A stretch of DNA of 64,000 nt. It comes from Flagellimonas_B algarum. GTDB taxonomy: Bacteria; Bacteroidota; Bacteroidia; Flavobacteriales; Flavobacteriaceae. Position 1 is the first letter of the stretch. Each line of letters starts with the position of its first letter. Made by a program: the position numbers and the translations under genes. The stretch spans positions 1,240,001 through 1,304,000 of the forward strand of contig NZ_JBEVTG010000001.1 of NCBI RefSeq assembly GCF_040513375.1, in the 5' to 3' direction. The notes under the pieces were generated by a model. That model saw only the letters and a list, made by a program, of their open reading frames with translations, had not been told where the DNA came from and did no database searches. Shown one piece after another: positions 49,698 through 58,758 of this stretch.

Positions 49698-50681
49698 TCA
49701 GACGACCATAAGGTTGCACCCCCTGATGTCGGCGTGATCGAACCTGCCGAGCACTTCGAAACTTCCGTCTTCATAACCCTTGCCCAAATCTTGGGTCGCG
49801 ATAAAGGGGCACGAATAGGCATTGGCCAAATCAATGATGTTGATACCCCCGGTTTTACCCAAGGCTTGATAGCTTAGTGGATCCTCGGTATCCCTGATGA
49901 GAACCCGCATCCAAGGGGGGCAATGGAAGATCCCCAATCCGTCGGAGTAGGCCTGTGAAAGTAATTCGGTCATGCCGTACTCCGAGTGGATGGCATCCAC
50001 CCCAAAACCTGCACACAACTGCGCATGTAAGGCTTCGCGTACCAGTTCCTTTCGCTTGCCTTTCATTCCGCCTGTTTCCATAACGATCGTATGCTTGAGT
50101 TGGAAAGGGAAGGCTTCGACCAAATCGAGCAAGGCATAGGTCACCCCAAGGAGCAGCGTTTTCTGACCATGTGATTCCAGTTGCTGCAAGCGCTCTTTCA
50201 AGCCTTCAAGATCGTTCAGGTAGAACCCGCTTTCCGGATGCTTCGAACCGCTGATCAGGTCTTGGGCCATATAGACCAAAGAGGACCCTTCCCTTTCGAG
50301 ATAGGAGGGCAACAAGGCCAGAATGCAATACCCTGTCAAGGGGCCATAGAACCGTTCGAAGGCCTTTCGAAAACCCATTTCATATAGGGCGAGGTCGGCT
50401 ACATGGTGTCGGCTGGTCACCGATCCGGTGGTCCCGCTACTCGTAAAGGTGATTTCGGCAGGCATGCCCGTGGTTTGAATGGTCTTGGATTTGAAAAATT
50501 CTATGGGTAGAAAAGGGATTTGATCGATCTGTTCCACCTTTTTGGGAACCACGCCCAAATGGTCACAGAATTCAGCATAGACCGGATTATTTTGGTATTG
50601 GAAGGCAAAGAGTTCCATGGTCTTGGCATGGAATTCCGCTTCGGAAGCGAGGGTGAAGATCGATCGGGTATCAAAGGCCAT
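49698..50681 (-). CDS. LuxE-like acyl-protein synthetase/transferase
   Basis: A 327-residue protein of the LuxE/acyl-protein synthetase family (adenylating fold). Motifs: I-P-F-L-P-I-E-F-F-K-S, T-F-T-S-S-G-T-T-G-S (ATP loop), H-S-E-Y-G-M-T-E-L. LuxE activates fatty acids for transfer to LuxC; here no luxC or luxD is adjacent, so it may activate another acyl or aromatic acid. It is tail-to-tail with tyrS (20 bp apart). Confidence 0.87.
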   Translation of the reverse strand: MAFDTRSIFTLASEAEFHAKTMELFAFQYQNNPVYAEFCDHLGVVPKKVEQIDQIPFLPIEFFKSKTIQTTGMPAEITFTSSGTTGSVTSRHHVADLALYEMGFRKAFERFYGPLTGYCILALLPSYLEREGSSLVYMAQDLISGSKHPESGFYLNDLEGLKERLQQLESHGQKTLLLGVTYALLDLVEAFPFQLKHTIVMETGGMKGKRKELVREALHAQLCAGFGVDAIHSEYGMTELLSQAYSDGLGIFHCPPWMRVLIRDTEDPLSYQALGKTGGINIIDLANAYSCPFIATQDLGKGYEDGSFEVLGRFDHADIRGCNLMVV

Positions 50682-50697
50682 CTTGGCAAAATTACCA

Positions 50698-50727
50698 AAT
50701 AAAAAACCCCTTCGAAAGAAGGGGCCT
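50698..50727 (-). terminator. Terminator of the T9SS mini-protein gene
   Basis: Stem CCCCTTC / GAAGGGG (50707-50713, 50718-50724) with GAAA loop; on the minus strand it is followed by T-rich sequence (50698-50706). Confidence 0.88.
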
Positions 50728-50748
50728 CGCTTGTGTTAGTTTGGGTAG

Positions 50749-51072
50749 TTATTTTACGACCAGCTTGCGGGTCATGGTCTTTTTATCTTCCGTCACTTGC
50801 AACACATATACCCCAGGAACCAGTCTAGAGATGTTCAAGGTGTTGGTCGCGATGCGGTCTTTCAATACTGCTTCACCGAAAATATCAAAGACCTGGATGT
50901 CTTTGGTGCCGTTGGTAGCGGTAGTGATATAGATTTCTTCTCCATAAGCTGGATTCGGATACATTTTGAATCCTTTGACTTTCGGGGTTTCAGCGTCGTT
51001 GACACTGACCAATTCTTGTCCGATGGAAATGAGTGGAAACGCCATAAGTAGAACTAAGTAGATTTTCTTCAT
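50749..51072 (-). CDS. Small secreted protein made of a T9SS type A sorting domain only
   Basis: A 107-residue protein: signal peptide (M-K-K-I-Y-L-V-L-L..., to about residue 19), a 15-residue linker and then a complete type A sorting domain (K-M-Y-P-N-P-A ... I-F-G ... G-V-Y-V-L-Q-V ... K-L-V-V-K). The cargo domain normally found before this tag is missing. Start 51072 is used; an upstream in-frame ATG would add an unlikely 26-residue tail. It is paralogous to the next gene. Confidence 0.85.
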   Translation of the reverse strand: MKKIYLVLLMAFPLISIGQELVSVNDAETPKVKGFKMYPNPAYGEEIYITTATNGTKDIQVFDIFGEAVLKDRIATNTLNISRLVPGVYVLQVTEDKKTMTRKLVVK

Positions 51073-51200
51073 CAATGCCAATTTGGGATAATAGCAAAGT
51101 AAAGGTACGGAAAGGAATTCCCTACAAATAGAAATTGTTGTGAAACCCAATTAATTGTAGGTCAGTCCGATGAAGCGCAAAAAACGTCGGTGAAATGCGT

Positions 51201-51503
51201 TTATTTGATGATCAGTTTTCGGGTCACCACCTTGTTCCGTTCCCGAACGCGAAGGATGTAAACCCCTTTGTCCAAGCGTGAAACATTGAGTTCGTTCCCT
51301 AAAATCGTGGTCTCCATCACCTGGGTGCCCAATACATCGAAAATGTAGATTTGCTTGGGTGCTTTTTGGGCGGTATCGATATATATCTTACCGTTTACCG
51401 TAGGATTGGGATACAATTTGAACCCTTCGATATCGGCATCCGTTTGCTGTGAGAACGCAAAGGATGAAACGAAAAAGAAAGCAATCAAGTAGAAGTGCTT
51501 CAT
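51201..51503 (-). CDS. Small secreted protein made of a T9SS type A sorting domain only, paralogue
   Basis: A 100-residue protein with a signal peptide (to about residue 19) and almost only a type A sorting domain (F-K-L-Y-P-N-P-T ... D-V-L-G ... G-V-Y-I-L-R-V ... K-L-I-I-K). About half of its residues match the preceding gene, indicating duplication. A -7 element (51531-51538) lies 27 nt upstream, so it has its own promoter. Function beyond surface delivery is unclear. Confidence 0.85.
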   Translation of the reverse strand: MKHFYLIAFFFVSSFAFSQQTDADIEGFKLYPNPTVNGKIYIDTAQKAPKQIYIFDVLGTQVMETTILGNELNVSRLDKGVYILRVRERNKVVTRKLIIK

Positions 51504-51530
51504 AAAGTATTGGTAACAAAGGGTATGCCA

Positions 51531-51538
51531 CAAATATA
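51531..51538 (-). promoter_or_regulatory. -7 element TATATTTG for a T9SS mini-protein
   Basis: Exact TAnnTTTG on the minus strand, 27 nt before ATG 51503; supports the short start. Confidence 0.55.
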
Positions 51539-51600
51539 ACCAATTTGCCTGCCAGCGATCGACCGTATGTCGAAAAAGCCTACAATTTTCGATAAAGTGC

Positions 51601-51627
51601 AAAAAAAAGCCCCGCTTTCGCGGAGCT
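51601..51627 (-). terminator. Terminator of the beta-helix lipoprotein gene
   Basis: Minus-strand stem AGCTCCGC / GCGGGGCT (51620-51627 with 51608-51615) with GAAA loop and a run of seven T (51601-51607). Confidence 0.9.
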
Positions 51628-51652
51628 TTATGGTTTTATGATGCTTTTGGTA

Positions 51653-52864
51653 TTAGTTGATCCCTACGGTCCAACCTGCTCCCCAAGTAGCGATATCGGT
51701 TCCTGTTCCGTTTCCGACACCTGAAATCACATCGGCTTCGTCAAAAGTAAAGCCCGTATCGTTTTTCAAGGTGGTGGTTACGTTATCGAAAGTCACGTCG
51801 ATGATGTTCAACAAATCGTCAAGCACGCCTTGGCCGGTTGGGTTGTCGCCCATATCGCCGTCCAAATCGAAACCTTCGGCATAGTTCGAGATCAATACGT
51901 TGGTAAAGATCACCTGGGTACCCGCGCGCAAACGAATGGCTTCATCGCTATCGTCTTCGCCATCACCGACTACGGTGACATTGGTAACGTTCGGTGCTGA
52001 AAAGTAACCACCTTCGTTGCTGAAATCGGTATTGTACCCGTCACATTCGAAAGCTTTGTCGTGAGAGGATCCGTGCTGTACGTAAACATCGGTCAAGTTG
52101 CCGATATAGCCTTCGGTCCAGTCGATGGAATCGTCTTCGGAATTTACGACGACCAAGTGGCTTGCGTTAACGGTGCCTCCAAAGAATTCGAATCCATCAT
52201 CGGAACCTTCGTAGATCTGAATGAAATCCATGGTAGTCCCGTTCCCAACGGCATAGGCTGAAAGTCCGTTCAACTCGGCGTTGCCATCAATGGCCCCACC
52301 TGCATATTCGATACGCATGTATTGGATGTTTCCAGAATTATCGGCTGGGGTGTTGCCACCATAAGAAAGGCCACCGACTTCAGAAGTCGCGGTATCGGTA
52401 GAACCGTCAGCTGTTGAGTTGATCGGGGCACGGCCACAGATGACCAAACCTCCCCAATCCCCTGAAGAAGGGCTGCTAGCGTTAGACGTCAAAACGATGG
52501 GCTCGCTGGCGGTACCAACGGCATTGATTTGGGCACCTTGTTGGATAGCGATGTAGGCATTGACCCCAACAGGTTGGGCACGTACGGTCATTCCGGCAGG
52601 AATGGTCAAGGTCGTACCACTGGCCATAAGGACCGGACCTGTAACGGTGTACTCGATCGTTGGATCCAAGGTAAGATCTTCAGTGTAAACCCCACTTAAG
52701 TTGACTGCGGTTACATCGGGATCCGTGGTACCGTCACCGGTGGTGTTATTGGTGGTATTGTTCACAATGCTATTGTCATTGATCACAATATCGGAAGTAT
52801 CGTCACTTTCACAACCAATAAAGATTGCAGCGGCTATACCTAAAAATAAAAACTTGTTTTTCAT
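51653..52864 (-). CDS. Surface lipoprotein with parallel beta-helix-like domain
   Basis: A 403-residue lipoprotein (signal I-F-I-G-C, Cys18), a low-complexity Asn/Thr/Asp linker (30-55), and a repetitive beta-helix-like domain (about 75-400: T-L-T-I-P-A-G-M-T-V, D-W-G-G-L-V-I-C-G-R-A-P-I). It lies 21 bp after the TonB receptor on the same strand. Similar receptor-lipoprotein pairs in Flavobacteriaceae act in uptake, the lipoprotein capturing ligand at the surface. It is the last gene before a terminator. Confidence 0.87.
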   Translation of the reverse strand: MKNKFLFLGIAAAIFIGCESDDTSDIVINDNSIVNNTTNNTTGDGTTDPDVTAVNLSGVYTEDLTLDPTIEYTVTGPVLMASGTTLTIPAGMTVRAQPVGVNAYIAIQQGAQINAVGTASEPIVLTSNASSPSSGDWGGLVICGRAPINSTADGSTDTATSEVGGLSYGGNTPADNSGNIQYMRIEYAGGAIDGNAELNGLSAYAVGNGTTMDFIQIYEGSDDGFEFFGGTVNASHLVVVNSEDDSIDWTEGYIGNLTDVYVQHGSSHDKAFECDGYNTDFSNEGGYFSAPNVTNVTVVGDGEDDSDEAIRLRAGTQVIFTNVLISNYAEGFDLDGDMGDNPTGQGVLDDLLNIIDVTFDNVTTTLKNDTGFTFDEADVISGVGNGTGTDIATWGAGWTVGIN

Positions 52865-52885
52865 TGTTCTGAGTTTATGGAATAA

Positions 52886-55711
52886 TTAAAATTTATATTT
52901 AAGGGTTAGCCCTACGTTAACCCCGAGATTATACGAGCGAATGGTAATATCCCCGATACCGGTACCTTCTCGAACGAAGGATACATCGGGATCCAAGATG
53001 TTCTTGGCCGAAAGGTTGGCCTCAAAGTGTTCCCCAAAAGCATTTCTCCAAACGAAATCCAAGGTGGGTACCGCCTTTTCGACGATATTGCCAAGGCTTC
53101 CTGCACCTAATGAAAAGATGCGGTCGGAGAAGTAGGAGAAAACAACAGTCGCTTTGGGTTTATAGGTCCCAAAGGAAGTCGGACTGAAATTCAAATCCGT
53201 ATTGATGACAAATGGGGAAGCGCCTTCCAATTCATCCGAATCCCGGTTGAACGAGGTGCCAAAAGTATTTTCCTCCCCAGCGGGAATGTCTTTTAAATCT
53301 TGATCTGTGCTGATGTAGGCGGCGTTCAAACCGAACGAAAGGATGGCATTCTCATCTGCATCGGTCAATAGGTTTTTGCGAAGTTCCAATTCGACCCCGT
53401 AAATATCGGCCTGTTCACCCGTTCTGAAATAACGTTGGGTTCCTGTCGCATCGGCCGCTACCACGCGGTTAACGGGATCTTTGATCGTTTTCGCGAAAGC
53501 CGCTACCGAGATGATCTCACCGCGTTCCAAGAACCATTCGTATTTGAGATCGAAATTGTAAACATCGGAGTAGGTGGGGCCATCCCCATTCAAGCCACCC
53601 AAGAGATCCGGGTTACCACCGACCCTTTGGGTAACGGATTCATAAACGAAAGGGGCTACTTCCTTGAACTCCGGAAAAGAGGCCGTTTTACTGGCGGCGA
53701 AACGCAGGTTTGAGTTGTCGTTCAAGGCATAGCGAACGTTCAAACTCGGCAAGAAGATGTTCTCGTAAACATCCCGTACCCCTGGGTCATCTGGGCGGAT
53801 GTTGATGACGTCATATTCGACCCTCTGATCGAAAGACTCCAAGCGGATGCCGGGAACGAAACTCCATTTTTCCCCAACCGTTAGTTCTGCCGAAACGTAA
53901 CCTGCATGCACGTTGAGGTTTCCTTTATAGGTGTTTTCAGGAAGTCCTGGGCGGTTTCGGTTACCGATATCGTTATTGATCGGATTCAAAACGATCAAAT
54001 CATACAGACCGCTACCATCAGGGATGTTGATATTGGTCACATCAAAAATCGAGTTGAAATCATTCACATCGGTCACTGGGGTAGCATCACGATCTTGGAT
54101 CTCGTAACCATAACGGATACTGTTGAAACGACGTTCTTTGCGACGACCGTTGTACCCGAAATTCCACTTTAGGTTTTCAGAGGCTTTATACCCGAAATTC
54201 ACATAACTGTTCAACTCATCGTCTTCGATACTTTGGAAAAAACGTTGGTTGTCAAAAGGGATGTTGGTATAGAACACGGGGTTGGTGTTCGGGTCACTAT
54301 CCAAAGCGAACTGATAGTTCTCCAAGGTAATCCGCTTTCGATCTGGTTCATCGGAAAATACTTTATTGAAACCAGCGCCCCAATCCAGGCTCCATTTGTC
54401 ATCGAAGGTATGCTCACCGGTCAATTGGTTCACGAAGATCATGTCTTGGTTGAACTGTACGTTCATGACATAGAACCCGCGATCCGTATCGATGATGGCA
54501 TCCCTATTGGTTCCCTCCCCATTGGTTCCATAAAATCCGACGGCATCCGTGGAGCTGTTTACGAAAAGGGAGCTGTATTTCACCTTGTGGTCATCATTGA
54601 TACGGTACGTGATATTACCAAGTGCCGTTGTTGTAGTACCGTAGGCGAACTCACGTACGTTTGGGAAATCGACTTTCAGTACATTGGTAAAATCCCGGGC
54701 AGGACCTTCCCACAGTTGGTAGCCGTTGCTAAAGCTAGCGGCACCGAAGAAGCTCAATCGCGATTCATCGTTGAGGTTCCAAGAGTACCCCCCTTCGATT
54801 TCGCCAGAAAAGTTAACCGGGCTTGAAGCATCCTGAGGATCGACGCCATGTGATAGAACAATCGCAAAAGGATCGTTGTCGTAACGGTTATAGAAGCCAA
54901 AGAAACTAGGGCCTTCGCTGCGAACGAAATCCTCTCCACTTGCGTTCGAATTGAAACCCGTACCCAAGCTGACGGCAATGTATCCGTCACCCGTATATTC
55001 TTTTGAATCGACGTTGACGTTCCCTGCGGCGAAATCGCCGTAGAAAGTCGATCCATAGGCTTTGCGTACGGAAACGTTCTCAATGATGCCCGCACCGAAA
55101 AGATCCAAATCGATGTTTTTCTTGTTGACATCGTTCGAAGGCAACGACAAGCCGTTCATAGTGGTGTTTTGGTAACGATCACCCAAGCCGCGAACGTAGA
55201 CATTGCTCGACCCCTGTTGCTTTGAGATACCGGATATCTGGGCAACCGCAGCAGCGGCATCGTCAATACCTTTAAGTGTCAATGCTTCCGCACTGATCGC
55301 TTCTTGAATGGTCAAGGCCTTTTTCTGTTCGAGCAAAAGGGCGATTTCCGAATCTTTTCTTGCTGTGGTCGTGATGACGACTTCGTCAAGGGCAAACCCT
55401 TGGGAAGCACTCATGGGCACATTGACCGTGGTTACCTTATCGGCTTCGACTACCACATTCGGAATTTCAATGGTTTCGTAGCCCAAATAACTATAGACTA
55501 CGGTATAAGTGCCGGGCTCCAAACCGGGAATTTCATAAAGCCCATCAAAATCGGAGGTCGTACCGGTGGTCGTGCCTTTGATCAAGATGTTGGCGAAGGC
55601 CAAGGGATCGTTGTTCAATTCCTTGTCGGTGAGCTTTCCGACGATAGAACCTGTCTGTGCGTATATTATAGAGGAAAATAACAGTGCTGTTAAAGCAAAA
55701 AGGTTTTTCAT
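52886..55711 (-). CDS. TonB-dependent receptor with N-terminal CarboxypepD-like domain
   Basis: A 941-residue outer-membrane receptor: signal peptide (1-18), CarboxypepD_reg-like domain (about 20-105, G-x-V-x-G-K-L-T-D), TonB box region, plug (about 130-250, L-K-G-I-D-D-A-A-A-A-V-A) and a 22-strand barrel ending in aromatic Y-K-F. It is not followed by SusD, but by a beta-helix lipoprotein. It diverges from a PhoB-like regulator gene across 197 bp. Confidence 0.93.
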   Translation of the reverse strand: MKNLFALTALLFSSIIYAQTGSIVGKLTDKELNNDPLAFANILIKGTTTGTTSDFDGLYEIPGLEPGTYTVVYSYLGYETIEIPNVVVEADKVTTVNVPMSASQGFALDEVVITTTARKDSEIALLLEQKKALTIQEAISAEALTLKGIDDAAAAVAQISGISKQQGSSNVYVRGLGDRYQNTTMNGLSLPSNDVNKKNIDLDLFGAGIIENVSVRKAYGSTFYGDFAAGNVNVDSKEYTGDGYIAVSLGTGFNSNASGEDFVRSEGPSFFGFYNRYDNDPFAIVLSHGVDPQDASSPVNFSGEIEGGYSWNLNDESRLSFFGAASFSNGYQLWEGPARDFTNVLKVDFPNVREFAYGTTTTALGNITYRINDDHKVKYSSLFVNSSTDAVGFYGTNGEGTNRDAIIDTDRGFYVMNVQFNQDMIFVNQLTGEHTFDDKWSLDWGAGFNKVFSDEPDRKRITLENYQFALDSDPNTNPVFYTNIPFDNQRFFQSIEDDELNSYVNFGYKASENLKWNFGYNGRRKERRFNSIRYGYEIQDRDATPVTDVNDFNSIFDVTNINIPDGSGLYDLIVLNPINNDIGNRNRPGLPENTYKGNLNVHAGYVSAELTVGEKWSFVPGIRLESFDQRVEYDVINIRPDDPGVRDVYENIFLPSLNVRYALNDNSNLRFAASKTASFPEFKEVAPFVYESVTQRVGGNPDLLGGLNGDGPTYSDVYNFDLKYEWFLERGEIISVAAFAKTIKDPVNRVVAADATGTQRYFRTGEQADIYGVELELRKNLLTDADENAILSFGLNAAYISTDQDLKDIPAGEENTFGTSFNRDSDELEGASPFVINTDLNFSPTSFGTYKPKATVVFSYFSDRIFSLGAGSLGNIVEKAVPTLDFVWRNAFGEHFEANLSAKNILDPDVSFVREGTGIGDITIRSYNLGVNVGLTLKYKF

Positions 55712-55781
55712 TGTGTTTTCGTTGTCCGGTATTCGTTGATTTTATCTCGGCGCAAAGGAAAACAGGTGGTGTAAAAGTCGC

Positions 55782-55855
55782 GTTAGTTGTCCGTTAAGAG
55801 TTTATTTAATAACCATTACCATAAGGTTATGACATTAAATCAATGTTAAGTGGCA
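55782..55855. promoter_or_regulatory. Two pairs of 11-bp direct repeats between the TonB receptor and the response regulator
   Basis: On the plus strand GTTAGTTGTCC / GTTAAGAGTTT (55782-55803) and ATTAAATCAAT / GTTAAGTGGCA (55834-55855) each contain RTTA(A/G) every 11 bp; on the minus strand both read TTAAC-N6-YTAAY. PhoB-type regulators bind 11-bp direct repeats, so these are candidate sites for the neighbouring regulator, one close to each gene. Confidence 0.45.
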
Positions 55856-55876
55856 AAACGGTTATTGTATTATCTT

Positions 55877-55884
55877 TACATTTG
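55877..55884 (+). promoter_or_regulatory. -7 element TACATTTG for the response regulator
   Basis: Exact TAnnTTTG match 24 nt before ATG 55909; an overlapping near match TATCTTTA (55871-55878) is 20 bp after the second repeat pair. Confidence 0.5.
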
Positions 55885-55908
55885 ATGAATTACGCTTAAA
55901 AGCCGACC

Positions 55909-56595
55909 ATGAAAACAAAAGATATCAAGATCCTTTTGGTAGACGATGAGCCTGATATTCTGGAGATTGTGAGTTATAACCTTTCTTCCGAAGGATACGA
56001 AATAAGTACGGCAACCAATGGGATCGATGCCGTGGCCAAGGCAAAGAAAAAACATCCCCATCTGATTATTTTGGATGTAATGATGCCCGAAATGGACGGT
56101 ATTGAGGCCTGCGAGATATTGCGTAAAACAGCGGGTCTCGAAAATACGATCATCACCTTTTTGACGGCCAGGGGCGAAGACTACTCACAAGTTGCCGGAT
56201 TTGATGCCGGGGCCGATGACTATATCACCAAACCGATCAAACCCAAGGTATTGGTCAGCAAGGTCAAAGCCCTATTGCGTCGGTTGAAGGAAGACAAGAC
56301 CGAAGTTGAGGATATCGTGCAAGTCGGGAACATCATTATCAATCGCGAAGAGTACAAGATCGTGAACGATGGTAAAGAGATTGTTTTACCCCGGAAGGAA
56401 TTCGAATTGCTGTCCTTGTTGACTTCCAAGCCAAGTAAGGTGTTCAAACGGGAGGTGATTTTGGACAAGGTGTGGGGCAACGAAGTGGTCGTCGGCGGGC
56501 GTACCATCGACGTACACATTAGAAAACTTCGCGAAAAAATCGGCGACCATCATTTCAAGACCGTAAAAGGGGTGGGCTATAAGTTCGTGCTCTAA
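55909..56595 (+). CDS. OmpR/PhoB-type response regulator
   Basis: A 228-residue regulator with receiver domain (phospho-acceptor Asp56 in L-D-V-M-M-P, K at the C-terminus of the domain) and a winged helix C-terminal DNA-binding domain (about 135-228, R-K-L-R-E-K-I-G-D). Its stop and the kinase start overlap by one base. The close match to PhoB-like regulators of Bacteroidota suggests phosphate or envelope sensing, but this is not proved. Confidence 0.94.
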   Translation: MKTKDIKILLVDDEPDILEIVSYNLSSEGYEISTATNGIDAVAKAKKKHPHLIILDVMMPEMDGIEACEILRKTAGLENTIITFLTARGEDYSQVAGFDAGADDYITKPIKPKVLVSKVKALLRRLKEDKTEVEDIVQVGNIIINREEYKIVNDGKEIVLPRKEFELLSLLTSKPSKVFKREVILDKVWGNEVVVGGRTIDVHIRKLREKIGDHHFKTVKGVGYKFVL

Positions 56596-57647
56596 TGGCG
56601 ATCAAGCTCCGAAAATCATATCGGTTCGCCCTCCGATCTTCTTTGTTCATATCCATTTTACTCTGGCTCGTTTTAGGGCTTATCCTTTATTATACCGGGA
56701 ATCTGGATTGGGTCGTACTGGCCATTTTCTTTCCGATTTCCTTTGGAATCGCTTTTTTGATCATCCAGTCCAGGGTCGAACGTTTCATTTACCGAAGGGT
56801 CAAGAAGATCTATGACGATGTGTCGCTTTTGGAATCCTCTTCTTTTTCTTCAAAGCCCATCACCACCGACATGAAAACCTTGACGGAAGAAATCGAAAAA
56901 TTCGCCCAAGACAAGAAAATCGAGATCGATACCCTGAAAATCAGGGAAGAATATCGAAAAGACTTTTTAGGAAACGTATCCCATGAACTGAAAACCCCGC
57001 TGTTTACTGTACAGGGGTATATTTTGACCCTACTCGATGGGGCGATCAAAGACAAAAAGGTCAGCGAGAAGTATTTGAAACGCGCCAGTAAGGGCGTCGA
57101 ACGTTTGATCTATATCGTTCGCGATCTCGATATGATCACCAAGTTGGAGACCGGAGACCTCAATTTGGAAAAAAAGGAATTCGATATCATCGAGTTGATC
57201 CAAAACGTTTTTGAATTGCTCGAAATGCGTGCGGCCAAAAAGCAGATCGCCCTGACTTTCGATATGGAGTACACCCGACCCATCTATGTAATGGGGGATT
57301 CCGAAAAAATCCAACAGGTCATTACCAATCTGCTGGTGAACTCCATCAAATATGGCCATAGCAACGGAACCACAGAGGTCAGTGTTGAGAATTTGATCAA
57401 GAACAAGGTCATAGTTAGGGTTACCGACAATGGTGAGGGTATTCCGAAACAACACATTTCCCGATTGTTCGAACGGTTTTATCGGGTCGACCAGAGTGGT
57501 AGTCGTAGTGAGGGGGGCTCTGGGCTCGGTTTGGCCATCGTAAAGCACATCATCGAGGCGCATGACGAAAAGATCTATGTCGAAAGTGAGCTCGAAGTAG
57601 GTTCGGAGTTTTCGTTTACTTTGGAGAAAGCGGTGAACAAATCCTGA
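56595..57647 (+). CDS. PhoR-like sensor histidine kinase
   Basis: A 350-residue kinase with two membrane helices (about 15-60) and almost no extracytoplasmic loop, His130 in V-S-H-E-L-K-T-P, and ATPase boxes N-L-L-V-N-S-I-K-Y and D-N-G-E-G-I, G-S-G-L-G-L. It forms a pair with the response regulator. Its last 73 bp are antisense to the end of the convergent glycosyltransferase gene. Confidence 0.93.
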   Translation: MAIKLRKSYRFALRSSLFISILLWLVLGLILYYTGNLDWVVLAIFFPISFGIAFLIIQSRVERFIYRRVKKIYDDVSLLESSSFSSKPITTDMKTLTEEIEKFAQDKKIEIDTLKIREEYRKDFLGNVSHELKTPLFTVQGYILTLLDGAIKDKKVSEKYLKRASKGVERLIYIVRDLDMITKLETGDLNLEKKEFDIIELIQNVFELLEMRAAKKQIALTFDMEYTRPIYVMGDSEKIQQVITNLLVNSIKYGHSNGTTEVSVENLIKNKVIVRVTDNGEGIPKQHISRLFERFYRVDQSGSRSEGGSGLGLAIVKHIIEAHDEKIYVESELEVGSEFSFTLEKAVNKS

Positions 57648-58687
57648 TAGTCGACCGTGCTTTCCATTTGGGTCAAACCCTTGAACTTTTTGACCCGTTC
57701 CAACTGGGTCAAATCAAATTCTTCTTGGGTGCAATAAGGCACCATGTTTTGTTTTTGCAGCCTTTCGGCCAAATACTCTTGTTCGTATTGACCTGGGGTC
57801 GGAATGAAGAATGCCTTTTTTTCCAATTTGGCCAGGTCCATCACCGTGGTGTACCCTGAACGTGAAAGGACCAATTCGCTTTTGTTCAAGGCTTTCCCAA
57901 GCGCTTCCGATTTCATGAAATTCGCGATGTCGACACGGCCTCTCGCGGTTTTCAAAGTCCCTTTCTTTTGTTGGGCCTCGATTTTCCCTTTAACGAATAG
58001 GACCCGCCCCTCGAAGGTTTCCAGTGTTGACAGTAGTTTTTCCTCAAGAATGGTCCGCTGGGGTTCAGGACCGGAGAGTAAGACCATGAGATCGTATTTT
58101 TTGCCGCTGTCTTTTTTCGAAAACCGGCTCAATGGACCCAGATACCTGATGTTGCCCTTTGGTTTTTTCAAATGGCCCAATTTCCCGGTCAGGTTGGGTT
58201 TGCTTTCCACATCGGGCACCCAGCATTCCGTGAATTTTTTGATGATCCTTTGGTGCATTTTAGAACTGAACCAAGTGGTGTTTCCTGAAAGTACGTTCAA
58301 TTGATGGGTGATGAATACGCAAGGCACTTTTTTCGAGTATACCCCCAAACGGTTGTCTGAAATTATGCCATCAAGTTCCAGTTCCTTGACCAAGCGTTTT
58401 ACGGCCTTTTTCTCCTTGGCGATCGCTTTGAGCACCTTGGGGGAATCCCAAATCATCTTGATTTTGAAGTGCTTGCCCTTTTCAGCGTATGTTATTTTGT
58501 AAGATGGGAGCTCGTAGGCGGGTAATTCAGGAAACTCTTTGCGAAGTAACCTCAGGGCGACTCCATCGGAAGCGAGTAGGGGCTGATGCCCCTGATTTAA
58601 AAGTTCGTTGATGATCGGGATGCAGCGGGTCGCATGTCCAAGCCCCCAGTTCAAAGGGGCGACCAAAATTTTTTTACGTTCGGTCAT
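57575..58687 (-). CDS. Glycosyltransferase (GT28-like)
   Basis: A 370-residue cytosolic GT-B glycosyltransferase. Motifs: L-N-W-G-L-G-H-A-T-R at the N-terminus and S-R-S-G-Y-T-T-V-M-D in the sugar-nucleotide domain, as in MurG-like enzymes. Start 58687 (M-T-E-R-K-K) is used; the longer reading adds an unconserved stretch. It probably transfers a sugar in surface glycan synthesis. The C-terminus lies within the end of the kinase gene, an unusually long convergent overlap. Confidence 0.85.
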   Translation of the reverse strand: MTERKKILVAPLNWGLGHATRCIPIINELLNQGHQPLLASDGVALRLLRKEFPELPAYELPSYKITYAEKGKHFKIKMIWDSPKVLKAIAKEKKAVKRLVKELELDGIISDNRLGVYSKKVPCVFITHQLNVLSGNTTWFSSKMHQRIIKKFTECWVPDVESKPNLTGKLGHLKKPKGNIRYLGPLSRFSKKDSGKKYDLMVLLSGPEPQRTILEEKLLSTLETFEGRVLFVKGKIEAQQKKGTLKTARGRVDIANFMKSEALGKALNKSELVLSRSGYTTVMDLAKLEKKAFFIPTPGQYEQEYLAERLQKQNMVPYCTQEEFDLTQLERVKKFKGLTQMESTVDYQDLFTAFSKVNENSEPTSSSLST

Positions 58688-58729
58688 GAAACACAAAGAA
58701 AGCAATGGATGTATGCATTTCGATTTCCT

Positions 58730-58737
58730 TAGTTTTG
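58730..58737 (+). promoter_or_regulatory. -7 element TAGTTTTG for trmB
   Basis: Exact TAnnTTTG match 21 nt before TTG 58759, supporting that start. Confidence 0.6.
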
Positions 58738-58758
58738 CCAAATCATTAAGATATTGTT

